DNA of 55,926 nucleotides from DASWUZ01 sp036401375 (GTDB lineage Bacteria > Acidobacteriota > Terriglobia > Terriglobales > Acidobacteriaceae): contig DASWVB010000024.1 in the NCBI GenBank assembly GCA_036401375.1, forward strand, positions 1-55,926. Reading direction: 5' to 3'. Below, piece by piece: positions 10,656 to 20,183 of the stretch. The translations under genes were made by a program, and so were the position numbers. The notes below the pieces were generated by a model, which saw only the letters and a list, made by a program, of their open reading frames with translations, was not told where the DNA came from and did no database searches. Position 1 is the first letter of the stretch. Each line of letters starts with the position of its first letter.

Positions 10656-11999
10656 CTACACCCACTCGCCGGAGCGCATGAGAGGCTCCGGCTTGCCTGC
10701 TGCGTCCAGCCCGTCGACATCCATCGCGCCCGAGCCGATCATCCAGTCTACGTGGATGAGGCTCTCGTTTGCGCCGACTGCGGCAAGCTGCGCTTCATCC
10801 ATCTGCTCGCCATCGCGAATGCACGAGCTGTACGCCTGGCCGAGCGCGATGTGGCTGGCGGCATTTTCGTCGAACAACGTGTTCCAGAACAGCATGCCGC
10901 TCGCCGCAATCGGAGAAGAATGAGGCACCAGTGCGACCTCTCCAAGCCTGCGCGCGCCATCATCGGTTGAGATCATGCGCTGCAATATTTCCTCACCCTC
11001 TGACGCGGAGGCCTCCACGATGCGCCCGGCCTCAAACCGCACCGCGATGTCCTTGATCAGAGCGCCCTGGTAGGACAGCGGCTTCGTACTCCTTACCGTG
11101 CCGTCTACGCGGTCCTTGTGAGGCGTGGTGAAGACCTCCTCGGTCGGCATGTTCGGCAGGCAGTAGATGCCGTTGCCCGCTGTCGTTCCTCCGCCCAGCC
11201 AGAGGTGGTCATCCGCCAGTCCCACGCGCAAGTCAGTTCCCGCAGCGCGAAAGTGCAGTCCTGAGAAGCGCTTCGCATTCAGCAATCCAACCTGTCGCTG
11301 CAGGTGAGCGCTATGCGCGCGCCAGGCCGCGACCGGGTCAGGCTCATTCACCCGCGTCGCCGTGAAGATGGCCTCCCAAAGCTTTTCCATGGCACGTTGC
11401 TGCGGCTCGCCTGGAAAGACAAGAGCGGCCCATGCGGGCGTCGCAGCGGGCAAGATAGTCCAGTTGATATGGTGGCGGGTAATCAGCTCGAGCGCCGGGC
11501 GACTTGCCTTCGAGGCAGCCGCATTCGCGCGCGAAACCTTGGCAGGGTCCTGACCCGCTAGCAGCGCGGGATTCGCTCCCGTAATTCCCAGACGCGCCGC
11601 GCCCGACCGGTAAGCCGCAGCGATGCCGTCCTGCAGCCACTGGGCCGCATGGTCAAAGCTCTCGTCCGCGCCATAGCGGTAGCGCGCGATCGTACTCTCG
11701 TCGTCATTGAAGAAGGTGGTCACGAGCGATGCACCGGCCCGGTAAGCCTCCGCGGTGATGCGCCGCACCAGGTCGAGGGCGTCCATCGGCGCGGTGATCA
11801 GCAACTCCTGGCCGCGCGCTAGACCAAGCCCCACGTGAACAGCAACCATCGCCAGGCGCTCCAGCTTCTCTTCATGGGAGAGCCCCGCACCCCGAACTTC
11901 GCCGATGCTCGTTCCCATGATGATGGGTTCTGAGATCATCGATTCGGTGCTGATTGAATCCGTGGCGATAGATGCGGCAGTGATTGATCCCGTGGTCAT
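10656..11999 (-). CDS. M29-family aminopeptidase
   Basis: A 447-residue protein of the thermophilic aminopeptidase T/S (M29) family, which removes N-terminal residues using two metal ions. C-terminal metal-site motifs can be read: the glutamates in NMPTEEVFTTPHKD, His in LFDENAASHIALGQAY, and His-Asp in LIHVDWMIGS. The ATG at 11999 is chosen because AGGAG lies 7 bases upstream; a start at 12068 has no such support. The first 25 residues form a degenerate five-residue repeat (TTGSI, TAASI, ATDSI, STESM, ISEPI) absent from the catalytic family, so translation could alternatively begin at a Met near 11939 or 11918. No signal peptide, so presumably cytosolic. Confidence 0.88.
   Translation of the reverse strand: MTTGSITAASIATDSISTESMISEPIIMGTSIGEVRGAGLSHEEKLERLAMVAVHVGLGLARGQELLITAPMDALDLVRRITAEAYRAGASLVTTFFNDDESTIARYRYGADESFDHAAQWLQDGIAAAYRSGAARLGITGANPALLAGQDPAKVSRANAAASKASRPALELITRHHINWTILPAATPAWAALVFPGEPQQRAMEKLWEAIFTATRVNEPDPVAAWRAHSAHLQRQVGLLNAKRFSGLHFRAAGTDLRVGLADDHLWLGGGTTAGNGIYCLPNMPTEEVFTTPHKDRVDGTVRSTKPLSYQGALIKDIAVRFEAGRIVEASASEGEEILQRMISTDDGARRLGEVALVPHSSPIAASGMLFWNTLFDENAASHIALGQAYSSCIRDGEQMDEAQLAAVGANESLIHVDWMIGSGAMDVDGLDAAGKPEPLMRSGEWV
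11925..11996 (-). repeat. Degenerate 15-bp tandem repeat at the 5' end of the M29 gene
   Basis: About five 15-bp units encode a pentapeptide repeat of pattern small-polar-x-Ser/Glu-Ile. Units 1 and 3 (reading on the minus strand from 11996) agree at 12 of 15 positions. The array lies entirely in the first 25 codons, ahead of the conserved peptidase sequence. It may be an expanded microsatellite-like tract rather than a functional domain. Confidence 0.55.
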
Positions 12000-12189
12000 G
12001 GCAGGCTCCTGCTTCAAAGATACAAGACCCGGACCGGGACGCCGTCCACCGGCCAGTGCCCCCGTCACGGCCAGGGGAGAAGGCCGCAGTTGACGAGCCC
12101 GCTTCGCTCAATTTCAATGGTCGAGCAGACTCAGTAGACATCAGGGGCGAGAGCCACAGACTTCGCCAGGGTCACTTTCCGGAGGGATC

Positions 12190-15048
12190 ATGAATAGCAC
12201 GCGGGTCAGGCTCGCGATCGCGGCAATCGCATTCGCATCATGCGCGTGCTCACCTCCCATGAGCAGCGCGGCCCCGAATGCAGTAGAGAAGCAGCCGGAC
12301 GGGATCACGCTTCACCTCACCGGCGGACTGCTTCGTGTTGAGGTGCTGAGCGACTCCGTTCTGCGCGTCGCCTATGCCAAAGACGCCCGCTTCTTCTCCC
12401 ACGAATCGATCGACGTGGTGCCGCATGAAGCGCCCACGGCCGCATGGAAGACGACCAGCACAGCTCAAGCGGTAACAGTAAAGACGTCTAAAGTTACGGC
12501 GCGCATCGATCGCGTAACCGGCGTTGTTACGTTTCTTGACGCCGCAGGCAGGCCGATCGTCTCTGAACTCGACGGCAGCCGCAAGATGGAGCCCGCAAAC
12601 GTCATGGGAGAACAGACCTTCCACATCCAGCAACAGTGGAAGCCCGACCCGGCTGAATCTCTCTATGGACTAGGCCAGATGCAACTCGGGATCGTCGACG
12701 TCAAGGGCTACGACCTCGAAATGTGGCAGCACAACACCAACGTCGTCGTCCCGTTTCTGGTCTCGAGCAAGGGTTATGGCATCCTTTGGGACAACACGTC
12801 CTACAGCCGCTTTGGCGATCTGCGCGAGTTCGTCGCCGTGCCGCCCGAGCGGCTCTATGACGGCGACAACAAGCCGGGCGGGCTTAGCGTTCATCCGGCA
12901 GACGGCTCTGAGCCACCAAAGCAGGTTGCGACGATCGGCTTTGATATGACGCCCGGCCGTGGACCTGCCGGTGCTGGACGAGGGCGCCGTCCTCAACTCA
13001 AAAGCATGGACTGGGAGGGCTCGATCGAGGCGCCCACCACCGGGGATTACCAGTTCCAGACCTACTCCAACGGCGGCATCAAGGTGTGGTTCGACAACAA
13101 GCTCGTCATCGACCACTGGCGCCAGCAGTGGCTCACATCGAACGACCAGATCAAGGTGCATCTCGAAGCTGGACACCACTACCCGGTCAAAGTCGAGAAC
13201 GATACAGAGCAGCAATCGACCCTCGAGTTCAAGTGGAAGACGCCGGCGCCGGAGCACGCCACCAACCCGCCGACAAGCCTCTGGTCGGAGGTAGGCGACG
13301 GCATCGACTACTACTTCGTCTACGGACCGAAGATCGACGACGTGATCGGCGGCTACCGGTTCCTCACCGGCAAGGCCACGATGCTGCCGAACTGGGCCTT
13401 TGGCCTGTGGCAATCGCGCCAGCGTTACGAGACGGCGCAGCAGTCGCTCGACGTGGTCGATGAGTTTCGCAGGCGCAATATCCCCTTCGACAACATCGTG
13501 CAGGACTGGCAATACTGGAGGCCGGATGCGTGGGGTTCGCAGGCCTTTGATCCAACGCGCTTCCCCGATCCCGAGGGATGGATCAAGGCCATCCACGACC
13601 GGCATGCGCACCTGATGATCTCCGTCTGGGGCAAGTTCAACCCGAACACAGACAACGCCAAGGTGATGCAGGCCAAGGGCTACCTCTACCAGCCGGACAT
13701 CGTTGAGAATCAGAAGGACTGGATCGGCTACCCTTACACCTTCTACGACGCCTTCAACCCCGGCGCGCGCAAGCTCTTCTGGCAGCAGGTGAATACCGGA
13801 ATCTTCAGCAAGGGCGCCGACGCGTGGTGGATGGACGCGACCGAACCGGACACGACCGCCTCCCCGCCCACCCTTGAGAACAACCGCACGCACATGAACC
13901 CCACCTACATGGGCAGCGGCGCGCGCATGCTCAACGGCTACGCCTTGATGAACAGCGATGGCGTCTACACCGGTCAGCGCGAGGTTGCGCCGAACCAGCG
14001 CGTCTTCATCCTCACCCGCTCAGGTTTTGCCGGCGACCAGCGCTACTCCGCAGCCACCTGGTCGGGCGACATTACGTCAACCTGGACCGCGATGGCCAAG
14101 CAAATTCCTGCCGGACTCGGCATGAGCATCTCCGGCATTCCTTACTGGACGATGGACATCGGCGGATACACCATGCAGCGGAAGTTTGGCGCTCACCCGC
14201 AGACCCCTGAAGATCAGGACGAGTGGCGCGAGCTCAACGCCCGATGGTTCGAGTTCGGCACGTTTTGCCCGCTGCTGCGCGTGCACGGAGAGGTGCAGCC
14301 GCGCGAGATGTGGACGCTCGGTGACTCTGGCACGCCCGCCTACGACGCTGAACTTAAATCGGACAAGCTGCGCTACGCGATGCTGCCCTACATCTACTCG
14401 CTCGCCGGAGCCGTCACCCAGCGCGACCAGACAATCATGCGTCCGCTTGTGATGGACTTCCCCGCCGACATGCAGGCCCGCGACATCTCCGATGAATACA
14501 TGTTCGGACCTGCATTCCTGGTCGCTCCAGTGACGCACTACAAAGACCGTACCCGGGGCGTCTACCTGCCGCAGGCGGCTGGGGCTGCGAACTCGGCGGG
14601 CTGGTATGACTTCTGGACGGGCAAGCCCGCAGCAGCCGGCACACATACCGACGCGCCCGCGCCCTACGATCAGATTCCGATCTTCGTAAAGGCAGGCTCG
14701 ATCATTCCCTTTGGCCCGCCGCAGCAGTACGTCAACGAAAAGCCCTCTGACCCCACTACCCTCTACGTCTACACCGGAGCCGACGCCGACTTCACCCTCT
14801 ACGAAGACCAGGGCACAACCTTTGACTACGAGAAGGGCGCCTTCGCCGAAGTTCAAATCCACTGGGATGAAGCATCGGGAGCCTTGACCATCGGGGCGCG
14901 ACATGGAGAGTTCCCCGGCATGCTCCAGCAGCGCACATTTCAGATCGTCGTCGTAACCAGATCGGCCGGTGCCGGCTTCGCCTTTGAGCCCAGTGTCTCG
15001 AAGACTGTGAAGTATGACGGCATCGCCGTGACGACGTCCCTCAGGTGA
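12190..15048 (+). CDS. Secreted GH31 alpha-xylosidase/alpha-glucosidase with PA14 domain
   Basis: A 952-residue exported glycosidase, starting at an ATG preceded by GGAGGG. A signal peptide with a possible lipobox-like Cys (AIAFASC) is followed by a beta-sandwich. A PA14 carbohydrate-binding insert lies at about residues 278-358 (TGDYQFQTYSNGGIKVW). The GH31 barrel has nucleophile Asp549 in WWMDATEPD and general acid Asp627 in TWSGDITSTW. A C-terminal DUF5110-like sandwich follows. GH31 enzymes with a PA14 inserted at this point include xyloglucan-active alpha-xylosidases such as that of Cellvibrio, so alpha-xylosidase is likely, but alpha-glucosidase is possible. It is divergent from the M29 gene and convergent with the next GH13 gene. 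Confidence 0.88.
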   Translation: MNSTRVRLAIAAIAFASCACSPPMSSAAPNAVEKQPDGITLHLTGGLLRVEVLSDSVLRVAYAKDARFFSHESIDVVPHEAPTAAWKTTSTAQAVTVKTSKVTARIDRVTGVVTFLDAAGRPIVSELDGSRKMEPANVMGEQTFHIQQQWKPDPAESLYGLGQMQLGIVDVKGYDLEMWQHNTNVVVPFLVSSKGYGILWDNTSYSRFGDLREFVAVPPERLYDGDNKPGGLSVHPADGSEPPKQVATIGFDMTPGRGPAGAGRGRRPQLKSMDWEGSIEAPTTGDYQFQTYSNGGIKVWFDNKLVIDHWRQQWLTSNDQIKVHLEAGHHYPVKVENDTEQQSTLEFKWKTPAPEHATNPPTSLWSEVGDGIDYYFVYGPKIDDVIGGYRFLTGKATMLPNWAFGLWQSRQRYETAQQSLDVVDEFRRRNIPFDNIVQDWQYWRPDAWGSQAFDPTRFPDPEGWIKAIHDRHAHLMISVWGKFNPNTDNAKVMQAKGYLYQPDIVENQKDWIGYPYTFYDAFNPGARKLFWQQVNTGIFSKGADAWWMDATEPDTTASPPTLENNRTHMNPTYMGSGARMLNGYALMNSDGVYTGQREVAPNQRVFILTRSGFAGDQRYSAATWSGDITSTWTAMAKQIPAGLGMSISGIPYWTMDIGGYTMQRKFGAHPQTPEDQDEWRELNARWFEFGTFCPLLRVHGEVQPREMWTLGDSGTPAYDAELKSDKLRYAMLPYIYSLAGAVTQRDQTIMRPLVMDFPADMQARDISDEYMFGPAFLVAPVTHYKDRTRGVYLPQAAGAANSAGWYDFWTGKPAAAGTHTDAPAPYDQIPIFVKAGSIIPFGPPQQYVNEKPSDPTTLYVYTGADADFTLYEDQGTTFDYEKGAFAEVQIHWDEASGALTIGARHGEFPGMLQQRTFQIVVVTRSAGAGFAFEPSVSKTVKYDGIAVTTSLR

Positions 15049-15070
15049 GAGGCGCGGGCAGGAGCCAGGG

Positions 15071-16750
15071 CTAAAAAGCAGTGCGCTTGAGGATGTAGTC
15101 CAGGCCGCCCAGCCTGAACCAGCGGTAGCCATAAGGCTCAAGAACGACACAGTGCCTGCCGTTCTTCACGGGCTGGCTGTGGTCGTCTGAAAGCAGGTTT
15201 ACCAGCATGCTCTCCTGCACGTCGCCACCCCTTTCACCGCGGCGAAGAGGGTTGAACTTAACCTCAATTGGAGCCGCACTGAAGTTGTGCAGCACCACCA
15301 CGGAGTTGTTTCGCCACTCGTAACGCATCGCCAGTACCTGCGGCGCGTTGGTCTTCAGGATCGAGAAGTCTCCCCAGCCGATCTCCGGGACCTCCTTGCG
15401 CATGCGGATGATGCGCTCCGTCCAGTTCAGCATCGAGTCAGAATCGCGCCTCTGTTCGGCGACATTCACATGCTGGAACCCATACGGTCCCTCGCTGATC
15501 ACCGGCAACACCGGTTTGGAGTTTTTCGTGAATCCGCCTTGCGGCTCGGTCGACCACTGCATAGGAGTTCGCGAGCAGTTGCGCTCCGGCAGACTGAGGT
15601 CGTCGCCCATCGCGATCTCGTCGCCGTAGCGGATCACCGGCGTCCCTGGCAGCGTCATCATCAGACTGTAGGCCAGCTCCAGCCGCCGGCGGTCGCCATT
15701 GAGCATCGGCGCCAGACGCCGCCGGATGCCACGCTTGTAGAGCTGCATATCGGGGTCCGGCCCGAAGGCCGTGAAGACCCTCTGCCGCTGCGCCTCCGTC
15801 AGCCTGCCCAGATCAAGCTCGTCATGGTTACGCAGGAACTGTCCCCACTGCGCCGTCGCCGGGCGTTCCTTTGTAGCGTTGAGAGCGGCCCCAAGCAGGG
15901 TCGCGTCGCCGGCAGCGAGCGCGTAAAACAGATGCTGGTTCACCTCGAAGTTGAACATCATCTGAAGACGTTCGCCGACTGCGCCAAAGTACTGCATGTC
16001 GGTCTTCGGCAGCACGTTCGCCTCCCCGAGCACGATCGCGTCTCCCTCGCGCCATGACAGAAACTCCCGAAAGGACCGCAGCATGTCGAACTGCTCCGCC
16101 GGTACCTTCACATCAGCACCCTTGGTCGCGATTACAAATGGCACTGCATCCATGCGGAAGCCGGAGACCCCGAGCTGCAGCCAGAATCCCATGATCTTCA
16201 GGATCTCTGCCTGCACCTCCGGATTCGAGGTGTTCAGGTCCGGCTGGAACTCATAGAAGCGGTGGAAGTAATAGAGCTTCGCGACGTCGTCGTAGTCCCA
16301 CGTCGACTTCTGCACGCCGGGAAACACCACTCCCTTGGCCGCGTTCGGCGGCTTCTTCTTCGACCACACGTACCAGTTGCGATACTTCGAGTCCGGATCG
16401 CTGCGCGCTGCTTTAAACCAGGGATGTTCGTTCGAGGTGTGGTTCACGACCAGGTCGATCATCACCCGCAGGCCTCTCTGACGGCATGCATGGGTAAACT
16501 CGACAAAGTCGCCGAGGGTCCCATAGCGTGGGTCGACGCCGTAGTAGTCCGCCACGTCGTAGCCGTCATCGCGCTGCGGAGAGGGTTGGAACGGCATCAG
16601 CCAGATGGCCGTGATCCCGATCCCCTGCAGATAGTCAAGGCGATTCAAGAGCCCGCGGAAGTCGCCAATCCCATCCCCGTTGGCGTCCATATAGGTGCCG
16701 ACGGAGAGGCAGTAAATGACTGCATTCTTATACCAGAGGTCCTCGATCAT
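15071..16750 (-). CDS. GH13 trehalose synthase-like enzyme
   Basis: A 559-residue cytosolic GH13 protein without signal peptide. Its ATG follows GGAAGG at 6 bases. The catalytic triad is Asp201 in GFRMDAVP, Glu243 in VLGEAN and Asp310 in RNHDE; region I is VVNHTSNEHPWF. The N-terminal KNAVIYCLSVGTYMDANGDGIGDF and the RNHDELDLGRLT segment are closest to trehalose synthase/maltose alpha-D-glucosyltransferase (TreS), which interconverts maltose and trehalose. It lacks the fused maltokinase domain found in some TreS proteins. Many acidobacterial homologues are annotated only as alpha-amylase family, so the exact reaction is inferred. It is divergent from the alpha-glucosidase gene across a 138-base shared promoter region. 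Confidence 0.8.
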   Translation of the reverse strand: MIEDLWYKNAVIYCLSVGTYMDANGDGIGDFRGLLNRLDYLQGIGITAIWLMPFQPSPQRDDGYDVADYYGVDPRYGTLGDFVEFTHACRQRGLRVMIDLVVNHTSNEHPWFKAARSDPDSKYRNWYVWSKKKPPNAAKGVVFPGVQKSTWDYDDVAKLYYFHRFYEFQPDLNTSNPEVQAEILKIMGFWLQLGVSGFRMDAVPFVIATKGADVKVPAEQFDMLRSFREFLSWREGDAIVLGEANVLPKTDMQYFGAVGERLQMMFNFEVNQHLFYALAAGDATLLGAALNATKERPATAQWGQFLRNHDELDLGRLTEAQRQRVFTAFGPDPDMQLYKRGIRRRLAPMLNGDRRRLELAYSLMMTLPGTPVIRYGDEIAMGDDLSLPERNCSRTPMQWSTEPQGGFTKNSKPVLPVISEGPYGFQHVNVAEQRRDSDSMLNWTERIIRMRKEVPEIGWGDFSILKTNAPQVLAMRYEWRNNSVVVLHNFSAAPIEVKFNPLRRGERGGDVQESMLVNLLSDDHSQPVKNGRHCVVLEPYGYRWFRLGGLDYILKRTAF

Positions 16751-16888
16751 CGCTCGCCTTCCGCCAGCCGCTTCCCAGTCTCCTGACCTTTCGTCGCGCG
16801 GGTCGGAGAGGGCAAACGCCGGGCGCCTTTCGCCCGCATCGAACAGCAGGTTGCAACTCCAAAGTTGAATGGAAAGAGGTTAGTGCGA

Positions 16889-18469
16889 ATGGAGCGGTTG
16901 GTCTGGTGGCAAAGCGGCATCATCTATCAAATCTACCCGCGCTCGTTTCAAGATAGCAATGGAGACGGCGTCGGCGACCTCCGAGGCATCATGCAGCGGC
17001 TCGAGCACCTGGTGTCGCTTGGCATTGATGCGGTGTGGATTTCGCCGATCTACCCATCGCCCATGGCCGACTTCGGCTACGACGTCTCCGACTACTGCAA
17101 CATCGATCCCATCTTCGGCACCCTCGCAGATTTCGATGAGCTCGCTGCTCTGATACACGCCAGAGGGCTGCGGCTCATACTGGACTTCGTCCCCAATCAC
17201 ACCTCCAGCGAGCATCCGTGGTTCCTCGAGAGCCGCTCCTCCCGCAGTAATCCCAAGCGGGACTGGTACATCTGGCTCGACCCATCTTCCGACGGCGGGC
17301 CGCCCAACAACTGGACGAGCCAGTTCGGCGGCTCCGCCTGGGAGCTGGACCTGACGACCGGCCAGTACTACCTTCACTCTTTCCTGAAGCAGCAGCCGGA
17401 CCTGAACTGGCGAAACCGGGAAGTCTCAGAGGCGATGCTTAACGCCCTGCGCTTCTGGCTCGATCGCGGGGTGGATGGCTTCAGGGTCGATGTTATGTGG
17501 CTGCTGATAAAAGACGATCAATTCCGCAATAATCCATCGAATCCAGGTTACCAGCCCGGTGCTCCGGACAATCAGAAGCTACTCTCGGTCTATAACTCGA
17601 ATCGTCCCGAGACCCTCGATATCGTCAGACAGATGCGTGCTGTGCTGGATAGTTATCCCGAGAGACTACTGATAGGCGAGATTTACCTGCCTACGTTGGA
17701 GCTGGTGACCTACTACGGTCCTGAACTGGATGGCGCGAACCTTCCATTCAATTTCCAACTGATGCAGACCGCGTGGGCCGCTGAGCCGCTGCGTAAGATG
17801 ATCGCTGAATATCTCTCGGCCATCCCCAGGGGCGGGTGGCCCGATTGGGTGCTGGGGAATCATGACCAGTCACGGATTGCGACCAGGATCGGCTCGGCAC
17901 AGGCGCGTGTGGCGGCGATGCTCCTGCTCACTCTCTGGGGAACGCCGACGATCTACTACGGCGAGGAGATCGGGATGACGGACGTTCCCATTGCGCCGGA
18001 GGAGGTCCAGGACCCCGCCGAGAAGAACCAGCCCGGACTAGGACAGGGGCGCGATCCTGAGCGTACTCCCATGCCCTGGGACAGCTCACCGGGTGCGGGA
18101 TTTACCACCGGAAGACCCTGGCTGCGCCTTGACTCTGACTTCCAGGTGACGAACGTGTCGGCAATCTCCGCGGAGCCTCATTCCATTCTCAACCTCTATC
18201 GGGCCCTGATCGCCCTGCGGCGAAACAGCGCCGCATTAACCGGAGGCAGCACCGAGGCTCTGGCTGCGGATGGAGATGTACTGAGCTACCAGCGGATCAG
18301 CGGCGAGGAGCACCTTGCCATCTATCTGAATACCCGCCACGACCCGCAGCAAATAACCACCAGGGCCGGGCGGGTTCTACTTTCGACTTATATGGATAGA
18401 GAGGAAAGCATCGAGGGAGATATCTTGAAGCTGAGGCCAGCCGAGGGAGTTATAGTGGCTCTAGACTGA
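16889..18469 (+). CDS. GH13 alpha-glucosidase (oligo-1,6-glucosidase type)
   Basis: A 526-residue cytosolic enzyme. The ATG at 16889 has AAAGAGG about 9 bases upstream; the TTG at 16865 lacks a site. The catalytic residues are Asp201 in GFRVDVMW, Glu264 in LIGEIYLP and Asp326 in GNHDQSR; region I is DFVPNHTSSEHPWF. The opening WWQSGIIYQIYPRSFQDSNGDGVGDL is typical of alpha-glucosidases that trim maltose, isomaltose and related oligosaccharides from the non-reducing end. It is divergently paired with the trehalose synthase-like gene, suggesting joint use in alpha-glucan or trehalose metabolism. It ends 20 bases before the convergent ANTAR gene. Confidence 0.9.
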   Translation: MERLVWWQSGIIYQIYPRSFQDSNGDGVGDLRGIMQRLEHLVSLGIDAVWISPIYPSPMADFGYDVSDYCNIDPIFGTLADFDELAALIHARGLRLILDFVPNHTSSEHPWFLESRSSRSNPKRDWYIWLDPSSDGGPPNNWTSQFGGSAWELDLTTGQYYLHSFLKQQPDLNWRNREVSEAMLNALRFWLDRGVDGFRVDVMWLLIKDDQFRNNPSNPGYQPGAPDNQKLLSVYNSNRPETLDIVRQMRAVLDSYPERLLIGEIYLPTLELVTYYGPELDGANLPFNFQLMQTAWAAEPLRKMIAEYLSAIPRGGWPDWVLGNHDQSRIATRIGSAQARVAAMLLLTLWGTPTIYYGEEIGMTDVPIAPEEVQDPAEKNQPGLGQGRDPERTPMPWDSSPGAGFTTGRPWLRLDSDFQVTNVSAISAEPHSILNLYRALIALRRNSAALTGGSTEALAADGDVLSYQRISGEEHLAIYLNTRHDPQQITTRAGRVLLSTYMDREESIEGDILKLRPAEGVIVALD

Positions 18470-18489
18470 TGACTTACTTACTGCGCGGT

Positions 18490-19194
18490 CTATTTACCGG
18501 CACGAAGCTCGTCACTTAGGATAACTGCCTCCGCCACTTCCTTCATCGACTTGCGGGTCTGACGGCTATGACGCTGCAGGGTCAAGTAAGCCTTTTCTTC
18601 GTCGATCTCGAGATCACGCTGCAGGATGCCCTTGGCGCGCTCCATGATCTTTCGTGTCTCGAGTCTCTGTTCGAGTTGAGCTTTCTCACTCTCCATCCGC
18701 GCCATCTCAATCTCTGAGCCCACCAGAAAACCGAGCGTCGAGATCAGCCTAACTTCCTGCTCGCTATAGCGATGGGGCTCGCGGTTCTGCAGGTTGATCA
18801 CCCCTACGACCTTGCCGCGCGACAGGATCGGCACCGACAGGAATGCCTCAAAGCGGTCCTCCGGCAGATCGTGAAAGACCTGGAACCTGGGATCGAGGTA
18901 TGCCCGCTCAGCGATGACTACGGTCTGCAGATGCTCCGCTACCCAGCCAGTGATGCCCTGCCCGATATGCAGCTCCATCTGATCGATGATCTCGGCGTGA
19001 GGATTCTTCGAGGCGCGCAGCACCAGCTGGTCCTTGTCCTTGACGTAAGCGAGGCAGGAGTCGCATTGCACCATCTCCGTGACCACATCGACAACGCGCT
19101 GCAGCACAGTGTGGAAGGGGTCGGCCGCTGCAATGCGGCTCCCAATCTCATGAAGAAAATCTATGCCCCTGGCGGGCTCTGCTGCGTTATCCAT
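18490..19194 (-). CDS. GAF-ANTAR regulator (RNA-binding antiterminator)
   Basis: A 234-residue protein with two domains. The GAF sensor (about residues 20-160) includes GQGITGWVAEHLQTVVI and FLSVPILSRGKVVGVINLQ. A short helix rich in Glu/Gln leads to an ANTAR domain (about 170-230) with the diagnostic IMERAKGILQRD and EKAYLTLQRHSRQTRKS. ANTAR proteins bind paired hexaloop hairpins in nascent RNA and block termination, often in nitrogen or secondary metabolism genes. The GAF ligand is unknown; residue C43-D-S-C in its core could respond to redox or metal. It is divergent from the DUF4230 gene, and glutamine synthetase lies 1.2 kb away, which makes nitrogen control an attractive guess. No target hairpin pair was recognised by eye. 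Confidence 0.88.
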   Translation of the reverse strand: MDNAAEPARGIDFLHEIGSRIAAADPFHTVLQRVVDVVTEMVQCDSCLAYVKDKDQLVLRASKNPHAEIIDQMELHIGQGITGWVAEHLQTVVIAERAYLDPRFQVFHDLPEDRFEAFLSVPILSRGKVVGVINLQNREPHRYSEQEVRLISTLGFLVGSEIEMARMESEKAQLEQRLETRKIMERAKGILQRDLEIDEEKAYLTLQRHSRQTRKSMKEVAEAVILSDELRAGK

Positions 19195-19403
19195 ACTGAG
19201 AAACTCTTGCCTCGGGCGGTGGACCGTCTCACGAGCACGTCCACGCCCATTCCTGCTCAGTCAGAATACAAGAACGCGGAGAGGATGGGCCACCGGCCGG
19301 CCGCGTCCCTCGCCGGGCAGTTTGACCTCACCAAGCTCGGCTCGTCTGCCTGGGCTACGCGCTGTGTCCCTCGTTGCGCCATCGGCCGCCGCCAGACCCG
19401 TGA

Positions 19404-20099
19404 ATGGATTATCGTTGCTGCATGCTAGGCAGCGACAATCCTGCGCAGGCCGCGCGCCGTCAGGCAGTGAATCGGCCCTCCCTGCTCCTGCTGCTGATGT
19501 GCGGCGCCCTCATCGGGGTGCTCGCCTTCGCGGTCTTCGCAAGGGTAGCGACGGTGGGCATCTGGAATCGGCTGGCCGAGCTTGCGACCGGTCGTTCACT
19601 TACGATCAACACCTCGCTGCCCGCGATCGTGAGTAAGATTCAGCAACTCCAGAGGCTCGAGACGGTTGAATACACGATGGACAAGATCGTCGAGGGTGAT
19701 CGGCAGAGCGCCATCTTTCCCGACTTCCTCGCCGGGGACAAGCTGCTGCTCGTAACCCATGGCGAGGTGATCGCCGGTATCGATATGGGCAAGCTTGGCG
19801 TGGCCGACGTGCACATTGAAGAACATGCGGGCGGCAGAAGTATTCAGGTCCACCTGCCTCCTCCCCAGGTCCTGACGGTCAGGCTGGACAATGCGCAGAC
19901 CCGCGTCTATTCGCGCTCCACGGGCCTCTTCGTTCCGGCCGACCCCAACCTCGAGTCAGAGGTCCGCGCCAGGGCTGAGGACCAGTTTCGTCAGGCGGCT
20001 GTGTCGGATGGCATCCTCGATAAGGCGCGCGTCAATGCGGCAGCGAGCGTTACCGCCATGCTGCGCGGCCTCGGCTTCAAGCAAGTCGTGCTCAACTAG
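19404..20099 (+). CDS. DUF4230 membrane-anchored protein
   Basis: A 231-residue protein: a short cytosolic N-terminus, one transmembrane helix (about residues 28-48, LLLLLMCGALIGVLAFAVFA), then an extracytoplasmic DUF4230 domain. Family hallmarks are LQRLETVEYTMDKIVEG, GDKLLLVTHGEVIAGIDMGKL and the LPPPQVLTVRLDNAQTRVYSR segment. DUF4230 proteins are widespread, single-pass and of unknown function. A second in-frame ATG at 19422 is equally possible as start; neither has a strong Shine-Dalgarno. It is divergent from the GAF-ANTAR gene and followed after 247 bases by glutamine synthetase, with a hairpin between. Confidence 0.8.
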   Translation: MDYRCCMLGSDNPAQAARRQAVNRPSLLLLLMCGALIGVLAFAVFARVATVGIWNRLAELATGRSLTINTSLPAIVSKIQQLQRLETVEYTMDKIVEGDRQSAIFPDFLAGDKLLLVTHGEVIAGIDMGKLGVADVHIEEHAGGRSIQVHLPPPQVLTVRLDNAQTRVYSRSTGLFVPADPNLESEVRARAEDQFRQAAVSDGILDKARVNAAASVTAMLRGLGFKQVVLN

Positions 20100-20121
20100 A
20101 GCCCGCCTCCACTAAATCTCC

Positions 20122-20149
20122 GGCCGTTGTAATGAGTCATTGTTCGGCC
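20122..20149 (+). terminator. Hairpin after the DUF4230 gene
   Basis: GGCCG at 20122-20126 pairs with CGGCC at 20145-20149, and the interior AATGA-G-TCATT (20131-20141) forms a second stem, so the element folds as one extended hairpin 22 bases after the stop codon. It lacks a uridine run, so it is either a weak terminator or a leader structure for the downstream glutamine synthetase transcript. Confidence 0.4.
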
Positions 20150-20183
20150 TTCTGCCTCGCGAGCTACGAGTTAAAAGCGCCGC

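Noticed and set aside
12670..13893. A 407-residue open frame antisense to the GH31 gene
   Set aside because: It is a mirror frame of a G+C-rich coding sequence, with repetitive Val/Leu/Arg/Asp composition and no family match; the sense gene has all catalytic motifs.
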